A stretch of 64,000 nucleotides of DNA from Mastigamoeba balamuthi (taxonomy: Eukaryota; Evosea; Mastigamoebida; Mastigamoebidae), in the NCBI GenBank assembly GCA_902651635.1, contig CACRSC010000001.1:66733-130732 (forward strand), read 5' to 3'. The translations under genes and the position numbers were made by a program. The notes beneath the pieces were generated by a model. The model did not search any database, was not told where the DNA came from, and saw only the letters and a list, made by a program, of their open reading frames with translations. Positions 35,530-47,020 of this stretch are shown here, piece by piece. Position 1 is the first letter of the stretch; every line of letters starts with the position of its first letter.

Positions 35530-38500
35530 TTACGACGGCCTGTCCAGGCGGGCCTTCTTTGCGGGGGGTGCCTCAGCGCTGTCCTGAGGAGCACCCTCGC
35601 GCGTCCCGGCCTCGTCCCCGCTGCCCTCCCCGCTCTCCTCGCTCTCCTCGCTCTCGTCGTCCTCCTCTGCTTCGCCTCCGTTGTCGTTGTCGTCTTTGTC
35701 TTTGTCTTTGTCTTCGTCGTCGTCGTCGTCGTCGTCGTCGTCCTCCTCCTCCTCCTCCTCCTCATTGTCGTCATCCCCGTCTTCGTCGTCGTCGTCCTCT
35801 TCTTCTTCCTCCTCGCCCTCGTCGTCGTGGTCGGCGGCGGCATGGCCTTCGTGGTCTTTGCCGTGCTCGTCTCCGCCATCGCTCTTTCCCGTCGGCCAGA
35901 GCTCGGCCTCGGCCTCGGCCTTGGCTTTGGCGGCCTCCTCGGCCTCCCGCTTGAGCGCCTCCTCCTCCGCGTCGTCGGGGTTGTCGTCCTTGATCTCTTC
36001 CTCCTCCTCCTCCTCTTCGTTGTCGTCCGACTGCTCTTCGTCCTCGGCCTTGTGCGCAATCGTCGCCATCGTCACGGACGCCTCCGCCTTGGCGGGCTCG
36101 GCCTCGCCCTTGGCCTTAGCAGCGCCGGCGTCGCCAGCGGCGGGCGCGGGCGACAGTTCCGACGGGTCCGCCGCTGCTGCAGGCGCCGCGGCAGCGCCGG
36201 CGCCATCCGCGGCCGCCGGCTCTGCCCCGGACGCCTCCGCAGCCCCGTCGGAGGCCTCGACGACGCCCGTGATTACGGGGCCGAGGCTGTACACGATGCG
36301 CGCCTCCCTGAGGTCGGCAGCCAGCTGCTCCTTGGCCTTCTCCATCATCTCCTCGTTCGGCGCCGTCGCGTACGCCAGGCAGCTCCTGCACGCGCGCACG
36401 CAGCGAGGGAGAGCGCTTGAGTATCATCGCACGTGACAGACACGGCGAAAGGCGGCCGAGAGACGAAGGGGACCCACTTTGCGTAGGACTTGGCGCGGAC
36501 AGAGACGGCGAAGAGCTGGCGGCAGGCGCCGGCGAAGGCGTCGTCGTCGGCGGGCTGCATGTCGAGCAGGAGGTCCAGCGGGCACGTGATGAGCCGCGTC
36601 TCGATGTCGGCCTCGCCCCTGCGGCGCCTGTAGGCCTGCACGGCCAGGCAGGGGCTCGACGAGCCCGAGACAGACGTCGTCTTGATCTGGATCACGTGGT
36701 AGAGGTCGCCCTCGGAGCTGCTGAACGAGCGGCCCAGCGTGATGACCTTGTCCGACTCGGCGATGCCCACCTTGAGGTAGTACGCCGCCCGCGCGGCCGT
36801 GCAGATGCGGTCGGCCTCGGCGAGCTCCCGGAAGCGCTGGTGCTGCAGCATGCTCGCCTCGAGCGCGGCCACCGACTCGGCCACGTGCGGCGGGCGGTCC
36901 GACTCGGGCAGCGGCTCGGCGTTGGGGTCGATCGAGGGCCCGAGCTGGTACGGTATCGCGTTGGCGTTGAGGAACTCGACGAGCACGTTCTTGGCCTGCT
37001 CGCGGTCCTCGGGGCTCGCGGCCAGCGAGGCGTCGAAGCAGCGCTTGCCGACGCGGTAGTACGTCATCGACGACTGCGCGAACTTGGCCATCGCGTCGCG
37101 CGCAAAGCCCTCGTTCTCAGAGGGCCGCATGCCGTGCAGCACCGGCAGGTTGCACGTCATCTGCTTGTTGTCCACCTCGGCGCTCTTGGGTCCCCTGTGT
37201 ATCGCGTACACGTACCAGCTGCAGTTGCCGGGGGAGAAAACACGTGAGAGACCCGACAGAGTCCCGAAGAGAGGCGCAAAGAGGCCGCGAGAAGCCGATG
37301 GAGTCGCGCAAGCAACGGAGAACACGGCCCAGGCCCCCAAAACGTTTCGAAACCCGCATAAACGCGCCGCCAGAAGCGTCAAGCCCGACGAAGAACCGGC
37401 CCCCCACGCGCCAAACGCGGCGGTAGAAGCGTGGAGAGACGGACTTGTGGGAGGAGCACTGGATGCGGGTGACGAAGAAGAGGCTGCCCTCGGCGTTGGT
37501 GAAGGTCTGGCCGATGCGGATGACCTGGCCCGTCGAGACGACCGTCAGGGCGGCGAAGAAGCTCATGCGGTCCTCGCGGTGGTCGACCGTGCAGATGCGG
37601 TCCTTCTCGGCCAGCTCCACGTTGGGCGCCGTCCTCCGCGGCCTCCCGCGCTTCTCCCGGCGCACCAGCGGCGGCGCCACGGGCTCCTCCACCACAATCT
37701 CCGGCGGGCCTCCCTGCAGCCTCCCCGAGCGCCTCGTCGGAAGTCTCTCGCCTGTTGCTCCCCCACATGGGAATTGATTCCAGGATATTGCAATATTAGG
37801 ACATTTGAAACCGGAGATATCGGACCTGAGCCCGACAAATTCCCCGCGGTCCCACGGTAAAAAATAAGTGACGTCGATCAAATGATTTGAGTGGAGGGAA
37901 AACTGCGTGCCTTTGCGCGGGCGCGGGGTGCGCTCGTGCTCGTGGTGCGGGCGCAGGCTCGAGACGATGTCGACGACGCCGAGCCCGAGCAGCGCGCGCC
38001 TGTTGGCCTCGATGCGCGCCCTCCTGGCCTGCTCGTACTCGCAGACGTCCTCCTGCTCCTCCTGCTCGCCCTCGTGCTCCTCCTCCTCCTCCTCCTCCTT
38101 GTGCTCCGCCCCCTCCTCCGCCGCGTGCGCCCCGAGGGCTCCCGCCTCGCCCTCCTCCCCCTCCCCAGCCGCCTCGCGCGGGTGCTGCGCACGCGACTTG
38201 CGCGGCCGCTTGGGCGACGAGCCGTCGGGCAGCAGCGGGTACTTGCGCGGGCGCCCGCGCGGCCGCTTGATCGGCGTCATGGCGACCCCGGGGGCCGTCG
38301 CCACCGCGGCCGCCTGCTCCGCGACCGTCGGCTCGGGCTGGTCCGCCGCCCCCTTGCGGCACAGGATCAGCACAAACGACAGGCCCCCGCCCGTCTTCTT
38401 CTTCTTCCGCGGCGGCGGCGTCGCTGCTGCTGCCGCCGCTGCCGCCGCCCCTCCTGCTGCTGCTGCTGCTGCTGCCGCCCCTGCTGGCGAAGCTGCGGCC

Positions 38501-39183
38501 GGTGGGGTTGCGGGCTGGGCGGCGGCGACGGGGGAGTCGGCGGGCGGCGGAGGCGCCGCCGGAGGGGTCGCCACGGGCTTGGACGAGTCCTGGGGCGCGC
38601 TGCTTGGCGCCGTCGACGGTTCGATTCCCGGCGTCGCCGGCTTTTTTCTCTTTCTCTTCTTGGTTTTCGATTTGGATTTCTTCCGGTCGGAATTTTTCGC
38701 GGGCGCTTGCTGGCGGGGCGCTGACGTCGAGCTCGCGGAAGTTGCAGCACCCGCCGAGGCAGCGGCTATTTTCTCCGCCGCGGCCGCGGCGGTGCTGGCG
38801 GCGGCGTGGTGCGCATGGTGCGCGTGGTGCGAGTGGTGCGACGCGGACTTCCTCGGCGCCGGCGTCGGCGCGTTGTTGAGCTCGTCCTCGTATCTAAAAG
38901 ATACCCGTATCTGCGAGCGGTCTCTCAGCCCGTACTTCGGCGTCGGCGTCGGCGCTCGCAGTGCGCCCGCGAGCCTGGGCCCCGGCGGCACCGGCGTTCG
39001 CGGCGCGACGCCTCGCAGGCCCGCGGGCGAGGCCACCGGCGACGGCGCGGGCGGCACCGGCGAGTGCATCGCCGCCAGAGTGAGCGGGCTCGCGGGTGCG
39101 CCCGGCGGCGGTCGGAAGAAAAAGGGCTCGGGGACCGGCGGCCTCGGAGAGCCCGGGTTGGCCTCGGGCTCGGGTGCGGCCAT
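35530..39183 (-). CDS. AT-hook nuclear protein with a duplicated unknown module
   Basis: Four exons are predicted (39183-37911, 37751-37445, 37218-36478, 36385-35530), giving 1,058 residues in frame. The N-terminal 430 residues are Ala/Pro-rich and basic. They hold a strong AT hook (KRPRGRPRKYP), a KKSKSKTKKRKRKK signal and an acidic stretch, so a chromatin role is inferred. The centre carries two copies of a module of about 150 residues. Copy 1 contains DRICTVDH, VIRIGQTFTNAEGSLFFVTRI and YQLGPSID. Copy 2 contains DRICTAAR, VITLGRSFSSSEGDLYHVIQI and YSLGPVIT. I do not recognise the module; it faintly recalls the beta-rich BAH fold. The tail is a very long Asp/Glu tract with Lys, ending AKKARLDRPS. 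The first intron uses a GC donor. Confidence 0.75.
37752..37910 (-). other. GC-AG intron (AT-hook gene)
   Basis: Donor AAAG|GCACGC, acceptor CAACAG, 159 nt. It is AT-rich against GC-rich exons. The phase-1 acceptor before GCGAGAGACTT excludes the in-frame GT at GACGTCAC. The length is a multiple of three, so an unspliced reading also stays open. Confidence 0.65.
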
Positions 39184-39534
39184 GGTGTGGGGGGTGCGGG
39201 GCGCTGGGCGGTGTGGCCGAGCGTTGTGCGGTGCGCTCTCTAGAGTATTTTCCTCCCCCCTCGATGGGGATACGGCGCGCGCGACCTCGCCCTTTTTGAA
39301 TAGCCGATTTTCCCGCTAGGCGTATCTAAAAATCCACCCCGTATCTTTCCTTTATCTTCGTATCTTTTCGGGGAACGAAACAGGAACACAACTTTGATGG
39401 CGGAGGTGGTGTCTGGGTTAGAAAAAGGGAGGAGGAGGCGACCATCTCGCTGGTGAACCGGACTGGCGCCAACAGACTGGTTTCGCTTATCTCTTCTTGG
39501 GTTGTATTGAGATTGCGATCAGTTGCGCTCTTCA
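39184..39534. promoter_or_regulatory. AT-hook gene promoter and LYAR 3' flank
   Basis: About 350 nt between two minus-strand genes. The part next to the AT-hook start is AT-richer and carries repeated TATC words (39323-39365). No coding or RNA gene is seen. Confidence 0.4.
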
Positions 39535-40330
39535 TCACTTGGACGCAAGGACGGCATCGACAGCATCGGACGCTGCACGGGCTGCTGTCTGAAGCACAGC
39601 GCTCTTGAAGCCCTCCACGTCGTCCTTCCACTCGGGGTACTGCACCAGCCAGTGGGTCCCCGTCAGTCGATGTCAGTTTGTTCGCTGCGACACTGTGCGG
39701 CACTGCAGGGAGAAGGGGGTGGGGGAGGGAGGTCGTGGACCTTCTTGAGGGAGCGCTCGGCACGGCTCCTGAAGAACTCGAGCACCTCCGGGGGCACAGC
39801 AGACTTCTTCTTCTTCTTCTGGGGCTCCTCCGCAGCCTCGTCTGCCTTAGCCTCCTTCTCCTCGGTGGGCTCTGCCGCCCTCTTCTTGCTCTTCTTGTCC
39901 GCGGACGCGTCCTCTGCCGCCTTCTCGGCCTCCTCCTTGGGCTGCGTGGGCAGTGGCCGGCCGTGGTCAGTCCCGACTTGGGAAGACTGGGGGTGGGGCA
40001 GACCTTGTCCTCGGCAGGCTTGGCGGGGGCTGCACTCTGCTGCTGGTGCAGGGGCTTGGGCTTCACCTTGGGCACGTACTTGTGGTTGTACTTGTCGCTC
40101 TGTGGTCGCGCGTCAGTGAGACAGGGTGCCTGCAGAGGGAGGGGAGAGGGGCTGTGCGCGGCGTGTGCCTCGGTGATGCAGGTGTTATGCGTCTTGAACG
40201 TGTCGCCGGGGAAGCGCTTCAGGCAGTCGATGCACGTGAACCCAGCGAACGCGCGGCACGACCACGCGTGCTGCTCCGCCTTGGGCTTCCGGACGCTCTC
40301 GCCGCACCCCTCGCACTGGAAGAACACCAT
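39535..40330 (-). CDS. LYAR: LYAR-like nucleolar zinc-finger protein
   Basis: LYAR family, a nucleolar factor in rRNA processing and growth control. Exons 40330-40169, 40099-40004, 39941-39741 and 39639-39535 give 187 residues in frame. The N-terminus MVFFQCEGCGES with HAWSC, FTCIDCLKRF and HNTCITE is the two-finger C2HC LYAR domain and fixes the start. The middle is Lys/Glu-rich (KKSKKRAAEPTEEKEAK and KKKKKSAVPP), as usual for the family. The end (WKDDVEGFKSAVLQ) resembles the family's last helix. Shorter than animal LYAR (about 380). The first intron has a GC donor. The RRM gene lies upstream on the same strand. Confidence 0.85.
40100..40168 (-). other. GC-AG intron (LYAR)
   Basis: Donor CGAG|GCACAC, acceptor CCACAG, 69 nt, phase 0. 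It joins CITE to SDKY as in other LYAR proteins. The only GT nearby (GTCTCAC) is in the wrong phase. Confidence 0.75.
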
Positions 40331-40451
40331 CGGGCTTTCCTGTCGGCCAATGCGCACCCGCAGAAAAAAAGATATTCTGTGTGTGTGCAGTGGCGTCATC
40401 ACAGGAAGGAAATCTTGCAAATATACTGATGTATGCCCGCAAACTGTGGTT

Positions 40452-41274
40452 TCATTTCATGGCCTGGGGGGCGCGCATCACGACGCCGCGCTTCTTGCCC
40501 GACGAGTAGGAGATGACGGCCTCGACGGGGGCCTGCTTCTCTGCCTTGGGCGCCAGCGCCTGCTTCTGCGGCATGCGCGGGTCCTTGACGAGCGGCCCCA
40601 GGCACCTCCAGAAGCAGAGCCGCCTGTCCTCGAGCTCGAGGTTGTCCAGCCGCGGCAGCGCCTCGTCGGCCGCCTTGCCGCTGGGGAAGAACACCAGCGC
40701 GCAGCCCAGGTGCTGCACGCAGTCCTCGCGCACGACGAGGAAGACGTCGGTGATCTCGGGGGCCACGGCGGCCAGCGCCTTGCGGAGCTGCTCCTCGTTC
40801 ATGTGCCACGGCACGCCCTTGACCCACAGCCGCGGCCTGTGCCGCAGCGCGTCCACGTCGGGCGGCGGCTGGCTGATGTCGATGATCGGCGGCAGGCCGC
40901 GCACGAGGGGCTCCTCGTAGGCCTCGGGCTCCTCGAAGTCCGCGCGGTCCAGCGACTCGCCTCCGCCCGAGCGCGTCTGCGACGGGTCTTTCGGCAGGAC
41001 AGCGGCTCTCAGCGCGTGCAGCGGCTCGTCGTCGTCGAGGCGGTCCTCGGTGAGGTCGATCTTGGGGTTCCACCAGAGGCCCTTGGGCTTGGCGGCGCTC
41101 TGGGTGGGGGAGGTCAGCAGTGGTGTGGGCGAGAGGGGAGGCCACCAGCGGCGGGCGTGCCTTGGGCTTCTGGCGGGCGGCGGGGGCCTCCTCGGCGCGC
41201 CGCTTGGCGGGGGCGGCGCGCGGGGGGTCGCGCTCTTCTCTGGCCCTCTTCTTGGGGTTCGCGTGCCTCTCCAT
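40452..41274 (-). CDS. RRM RNA-binding protein
   Basis: Exons 41274-41161 and 41099-40452 give 253 residues. A Lys/Arg-rich N-terminus (MERHANPKKRAREERD) suggests a nuclear protein. A linker with GLWWNPKIDLTEDRLDDDE precedes one RRM: RLWVKGVPW (RNP2-like), then LGCALVFF (RNP1-like, with fewer aromatic residues than usual). After it comes a Lys-rich C-terminus. I cannot assign an orthologue. Its place beside LYAR, and the basic N-terminus, would fit a nucleolar role, but that is inference. Confidence 0.7.
41100..41160 (-). other. Possible GC-AG intron (RRM gene)
   Basis: Donor CCAAG|GCACGC, acceptor CACCCAG, 61 nt. An alternative GT donor (CTG|GTGGCC), also phase 0, would shorten the intron by 15 bases, so the choice is ambiguous. 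Confidence 0.45.
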
Positions 41275-41949
41275 GCGATGCCCGCGCGCTGCACACCCGG
41301 AGCTGCAAAGTATCTTGGCTCAGAATCTGTGTAAAATATCTGGCCTCCGATGGCTTGACGTCAGAACTGTGGACAATTGATGACAATGTTCGTCAAGTTC
41401 CCTTCCATGTGAAGTGTGGAGTCGCAGCATGACGGTGCCTGATACGGGTGCTGTCTTCAAATAAGAGCAGATTCCGAGTTGATGCGATTAACTCAAATTC
41501 TGTTATCTGCGAACACACCTTCCGCTACCAACGAGGGAGAAGCCAGGGGCCAGCAATCTGTTATCGATGCATATTTGCGGCCATGCCCACATAATATCAC
41601 TTGAATACTGGTTTTCTTATCTGCTGCTTCATACTTGTTGGTTCTAGTATTTCAGCTTTTCCTTACCTGATTCAAGGGGGAACCCCTACACACAGTAATG
41701 AGAGGCCCTATCGGTGGCAGAACCTTACGAACTGAGCCAGAGGAAGAAGTGAGAGAACGCCACAAAGGCTCTCGAATTGGTCTCCCGCTATACGCACCCG
41801 GAGCGCACGTATGTCAGTCGCGTTTGTTCATCCCACGTTCGTCTCACCTCGATTTCATCGTATCAACACCAACCACACAGAGCTCTGCTGTCTGCCGGCA
41901 TGAGTGATATTCTCGCCGATTCTTCCAGATTGCTCGAATCTGCCCTCGG
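41275..41949. promoter_or_regulatory. Divergent intergenic region, RRM gene / transporter
   Basis: About 675 nt of AT-richer DNA between divergent starts. A short open frame at 41698-41907 has no recognisable content. No RNA gene or long repeat was seen. Confidence 0.4.
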
Positions 41950-43458
41950 ATGATGCGCTCCGTGTGGACCGCAGGCGGCGACCCGGCCACGCGCTCCTGG
42001 ACGGTCTTCTTCGTGCTCACCGCCGGGGTCTGGGTCGGCTTCCTCGTCCTCGGCATCACCCAAGAAGCGGTGTGAGTAAGGCTCCCGGGGGTAGCCGCCG
42101 GGTCTCAGGCCTCCCCCGCCCCGGTTCTCACCCCCCCTCCCCCCCGTCTCGTCTCTTGCTGCAGGTACACCACGGGTTTCAGCGATAGCAACGAGCGATT
42201 CGTGTACCCCACGTTCCTCCTGTCGTCTCTCACCCTCAGCAACGTCGTCGTCAGCTTCTGTGGCACGCCCACCCGTTCTCAGCCGCTCGAAAACGCTATT
42301 CGGCCTCCGGGTTTCCGCGCGGTTGCTGCTGCTGGGCTCTTGGGGCGGCATGGCGCCAACGCGTGTGTGGGCGATGCGTGGCCTCGCGGGGGGCAGTGAT
42401 GTGGTCGCAGGGGATGCAGGTGCGCGCAGAGGCGCCCTGGGCCCACTACGGCGGCATCTCGGCGACCATCTGCGGGTCGCTGATGCTCTCGAACCGCGCC
42501 ATCATGCTCGTCGACTACCCCACGCAGACGCTCATCAAGGCCTGCAAGCCCACCCCTCCCGCTCTCTCCCTCGCTCGTCTCTCGGCCCTCTCTGCCCTCA
42601 CACCCCCCTGGCATCTCCGCGTCGACGCAACGCGGACCTTCGACGGCGGCCACGTTGGCCTCGACGGCTGCACAGGCGTGCAAGCCGCTGCCCATCGCTC
42701 TGGCGGGGGTGCTGTGCGGGCACGGGACGACGTCGCCGAGGCGGCTGGCGCACGCGGGGCTCATCTGCGCGGGGCTCGCGGGGCTGCTGTTCCTGCGGTC
42801 CGAGAGGGCCGAGGCGGGCCGCCGGCTGACGGCGGCAAACTGGGTCGGCGTCGCCCTCGCGTCGCTCTCGCTCGTCTGCGACGGCGCCGTCGGGCTGCTG
42901 CAGGACCGCCTCGTCGTCCGCTTCTACAGGGCCGACGCCCGCGTGAAGCGCCTGGCCCCTTGGCACATCATGTTCCACCAGAACCTGTACTCGCTCATCA
43001 TCTTCTTCTCGGGTCCGTCTGTTCTTGCTTGGGGGGAATGTCCCTACTGCTGTTGTTGCTGCTACTGCTGCTGCCTACCCTCGGGTCTGAACGAGCGGTT
43101 GCCCTGGTGTCGTATTGCAGCATCTCTGCTGACCGGGGAGCTCTGGGGCGCGCTGGACCTCTGCGTGCGGCACCCGAGGTGCGCCGCCCTGGTCGCGCTG
43201 TTCGGCGCATCGGCGTCGGCGGGCGGCGTCTTCATCGTGCAGTTCATCTCGCGCTACGACGCGCTGACATGCAACGTCGTCACGGCCTCGCGCAAGTTCG
43301 CCACGATCGCCCTCTCGGTGATGCTGTTCTCGCACTGGGTGAGCCTCGGGCAGTGGCTCGCCATCGTCACCGTGTTCGTCGGCCTCGCGCTCGACGCCAC
43401 GTACGTCAACGCGCCGCCCGCGGTCCCGCAGGACAAGCCGACCGAATCAACGGTATGA
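41950..43458 (+). CDS. SLC35B-type nucleotide-sugar transporter
   Basis: UAA/SLC35B-family antiporter of the Golgi or ER, which exchanges a nucleotide sugar (or PAPS) for the nucleoside monophosphate. Exons 41950-42071, 42165-42259, 42397-42539, 42676-43012 and 43121-43458 give 344 residues, the usual family size, with about ten membrane helices. The family signature MLVDYPTQTLIKACKPLPIALAG spans the third intron. A second block (GALLQDR-like VGLLQDRLVVRF, MFHQNLYSLI) and the C-terminal VTASRKFATIALSVMLF are also typical. A pair of start codons (MM) opens the frame. The exact substrate cannot be read from sequence. Confidence 0.88.
42540..42675 (+). other. GC-AG intron with duplicated boundary (SLC35B gene)
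   Basis: Donor CAAG|GCCTGC, acceptor GCACAG. The 13 bases at the donor (AGGCCTGCAAGCC) recur with one change at the acceptor (AGGCGTGCAAGCC). Splicing as drawn gives one copy of KACKPLP. This looks like intron birth by tandem duplication. Confidence 0.65.
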
Positions 43459-43834
43459 CAGGGGCCCTTCCCCGTCCATGCCGAGTGACCCGCTCGCTCT
43501 ATCCGTCTCTGCAGGTCAGAGACCGCTGAGGTGCCGTCCAGTTGGTGGCCTCTCACGCTGCTGTGAGCCCATCGTTGCTGCGCCGTCAGTGTACACAATT
43601 AATCGTAAGGGCCGATTTGGAGGCCGGAGTTTGTTCGAGCAAGGTCTGCTGTGCATATATAGCATCCTTCCTGCCATGTGTACGGAGCAGAAAGCACTGG
43701 CACCAACCAGCGCCGACTAACAGCCTACGCGGCTCGGATTTGAATGGAAGGAATCTCGCGGAATCCAAAGGGGTCTGAAGAGGGTCACTTTATAATTGTG
43801 CTCGACACTGTCAGCAACTCCGCCCTGCACCACC
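43459..43834. promoter_or_regulatory. Intergenic, promoter of membrane-protein copy 1
   Basis: About 375 nt between two plus-strand genes. A TATATA-containing stretch lies at 43650-43670, and the sequence before the next start is AT-richer. Nothing else was recognised. Confidence 0.35.
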
Positions 43835-44808
43835 ATGATCAACGCTCTCGCCCAGTACATCATCGCCCTCGTCGCCTGCCCGCTGGCCTCGCGTGGCATC
43901 GCCCTGTTCCTCGTCAGGTTGTTCCCGAGCCTCAACTTCGCCAGCACCTTTCTCGCTGCGATCCTCGCGCTCGAGTACGGAGTCCTGCCGGTCTCCACCG
44001 GCCTGTTCGCCCTCATCAGCATCGCGATATTGCTGCTGGGTGCCGTCGCTGTCTTCTTCACCTCTCGCCACAGAGGTATGGGCCAGTCTCTCTTTTTTGC
44101 TGAGCCCGGGGGGCGGATTGAATTTGCTTACGAATCAGTTTTTCCATATTGAAATGCGATGAATTCCGAGTTCACTTGCTGATAATGACATGCACACAGT
44201 CGAGGGAGAGGTCTACGGCAGCTGGCACAAGTGGCTGGGAATCTGCACCGGGTCGCCGCACCACACGACGCACATCGTCAAGGTCGAGTACTGCATGCCC
44301 GACACGGCGCCGACGAGGAGGCTCATCGAGCAGCTGGGGCACCCCGAGCGTCTCACATGGGACGTCCACGACGACGCGGTGGTCTACCACAGCGCTGACG
44401 TGCTCAATTGGGCTGTCAAGTGCCCTACAATGTACGTCTCCGTGCGCCTCTGCTGCCCCGATGCCCCTCGCCTTGGCTCTGGTGACCTCACCGAGCGCCT
44501 CGAGCACCTCCTCGCCTACTGCTGGTAAGCCCACATCATCCTCTCCACACGCTCGGGCTGGTGCTCTGTACGCTGACCGGTGTGTTGCAGGAACGCCCAC
44601 GGCGGGGGCGTGCGTGTGGACCTCCACGTCCCCGGGTACTACGGAATCCTCATGAGCCGTATCACCGTCGCACAGTGCGATACATCGCAGCCGCACGCTG
44701 TTTTCTTATGTGTTTCCCGGCAGGTGGATACCCACTGAGTGCTACGGGCCGTTCATCATGTTTGTGTCACCCTCGGATAGGCCCCTGCCCGAGCACAACC
44801 TGCACTGA
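43835..44808 (+). CDS. Unknown two-helix membrane protein, copy 1
   Basis: Exons 43835-44075, 44200-44524, 44591-44674 and 44724-44808 give 244 residues in frame. The N-terminal 80 residues hold two or three hydrophobic helices (YIIALVACPLA, LISIAILLLGAVAVFF). A soluble part follows with WHKWLGICTG, HTTHIVKVEYCMPDTAPTRR, LGHPERLTWDVHDDAVVYH, GGGVRVDLHVPGYYG and WIPTECYGPF. Conserved His, Cys, Asp and Trp residues shared with copy 2 suggest a folded, perhaps metal- or ligand-binding domain. I know no such family. Its tandem paralogue starts about 1.2 kb downstream. Confidence 0.75.
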
Positions 44809-46052
44809 GCAGTCTTCGCGATTTTCTATGCAGCACCCTCTGGTTTGCAAGTCCAAATATGATGACTTATTTCGACTATCTGAGAAGCCAGCTCTGCTGT
44901 GTGCGGTTTGAATGTACCGTATTTCCGCTCTCTGGTCATGATCCTTCCTCGAAACCGCGGGGGGGGATCAAATGAAGAAGCTGCAGGGACACCTGGCCAG
45001 GCATGGGTGCACTCAAGCAACTCGTGGTGGGCGCACAGCGTGCACCAAATGGTGGCGGACCTTGCTAGGTCGTACGGTGACTGCTTCTGTATTGCCCGGC
45101 GTAGCACAAATCCAAGAACAATGCCCTGACAAGAGGGCCACAGAAGGCCGCCAAGCGAGAGAGAAGCAGCCTCCGTGCGCTGTCTGCGATACGGGTTGCG
45201 TGCCACGAGGCCCAGGGGGATGACATTTTGGCAGTGTTGCTCGGAGTTGTCGACTGTTGCCGCTGCCAGCGAGGAAGGGGGGGGGGGGTTTAATAACAGG
45301 AAAATGCAAAAAGTCAGGCTCGATCCGCGGAGCTACCGAAAACGGGGACGGGGGTGTCCTTGCCTTAAACGCCTCGGCCACCGAGGAGTTTACATAACAT
45401 TCTATGAATTTCCGCCCTCTGGTCCTGCTCCTTCTTCGATACGGGGGAATTACCCAAACCTTGCGGAGCGCGGCTCCCGTGCAAGCCGCAGCAGCGCACA
45501 TCGCCGTAGGTTCGCATCCAGTAGCGTCCCTCCGGATCTCTGAGATTTTTGACCATACGTGATGGGGCATCATACTCACCCTCACACAACTTGACGGCTA
45601 GCTCTAGCATGGCTCCTCCCTCCTCCCCATCAGCAATTGCGCGATGCGTGCCTCGCCCCTCCGGTCTTTTCGTGTCACGAGAATATCTGAAATATCGTCG
45701 CGTCGCACAGGAATCTCAGAGTTCCATTCATAAGCTGCTGCACGGGCAACCCCTCTGCGCAGAGAACCATTTACACACTCGTGGCAAGAGACAACTGCTC
45801 AATAGCCATAATTGTCATTATGCACGGGCGTATACTGACTGATAGTCCACCCCTTCACTAATGTAATCCGCGGAACACTGCAGCCTCCAAGCTATCATGA
45901 CCCCGTCTAGCGCAAGCTTGCATGAGGGTCACATACAATAGAATCTCGCAGCTTGCATACGAGAAGACGCGGGCCGTATCTTGCATACGAATCGGAGGTT
46001 CCTCACATTGATATTGCCCTACACTGTCAACACCAACAACCCTCACACGAGT
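44809..46052. other. Intergenic between the tandem pair, no gene recognised
   Basis: About 1.24 kb of mixed composition with a G run (about 45277-45289). An open frame on the minus strand (45013-45585) has no recognised motif or clear splice partners. The segment next to copy 2 is AT-richer and probably holds its promoter. Confidence 0.35.
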
Positions 46053-47020
46053 ATGAGCAGCACGCTCACCCTGTTCGCCTTGAACAACGCGCTCGCCCTG
46101 TACATTGTCGCCCTCGTCGCCTGCCCGCTGGCTGCCCGCGGCATCGCCCAGTTCCTCACCAAACTGATCCCCAGCCTCGACTTCCCCACCGTCTTCCTCG
46201 CGGCGGTTCTCGCGCTCGAGTACGGGGTCCTGCCGGTCTCCACCGGCACGTTCTCCCTCATCAGCATACCGATCTTGCTGCTGGCTGCCGTCATCGTCAG
46301 CATCGCCACGAGGCACAAATGTACGAGCCCCTCCGCTGAGCCCCGGAAAATGCACACGAATCGTTTCCAAGCGGGGAGATTGAATTCTGAATCGATTGCT
46401 GATAATTCCATGTACACAGCCAAGGAAGAGGTCTACGGCATCTGGCACAAGTGGTTGGGAATCTGCACAGGGTCGCTGTACCACACGACGCACATCGTCA
46501 AGGTCGAGTACTGCATGCCCGACACGGCGCCGACGAGGAGGCTCATCGAGCAGCTGGGGCACCCCGAGCGCCTCACGTGGGACGTCCACGACGACACGGT
46601 GGTCTACCACAGCGCCGACGTGCTCGAATGGGCTGTCAAGTACCCGACCATGTACGTCTGTGTCCGCCTGCTCCAGCCCGATGCCCCTCGCCACGGCGTC
46701 CGCGACCTCGCCGAGCGCCTCGAGTACCTCCTCGCCCACAGCTGGTCAGCCCTGGCCCTCTCGGTCACGCTCGAGTGCCGTCTGTGCTGACTGGAATGAT
46801 GCAGGTACGGATCCGGCGGGGGCGTGCGTGTGGATCTCCACGTCCCCGGGTACTACGGCATCCTCGTGAGCCGGGTCACTGTCGCGCGGTGCGTGCCAGC
46901 ACAGACATGCGCTGTTGTCTCACGATTCCGTACAGGTGGATACCCGCCGAGTGCTACGGGCCGTTCGTCATGTTCGTATCTCCCTCGTACAGGCCCATGC
47001 CCGTCTACAACCTGCGCTGA
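46053..47020 (+). CDS. Unknown two-helix membrane protein, copy 2
   Basis: Exons 46053-46320, 46420-46744, 46805-46888 and 46936-47020 give 253 residues. Introns sit at the same places and phases as in copy 1; exons 2, 3 and 4 have the same lengths (325, 84 and 85 nt), while exon 1 is 27 nt longer. The hydrophobic N-terminus is conserved in pattern (YIVALVACPLAARGIAQF, LEYGVLPVSTG). The soluble domain is nearly identical over the middle block (HIVKVEYCMPDTAPTRRL). The helices have drifted more than the soluble domain, so selection seems strongest on the latter. Confidence 0.75.
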
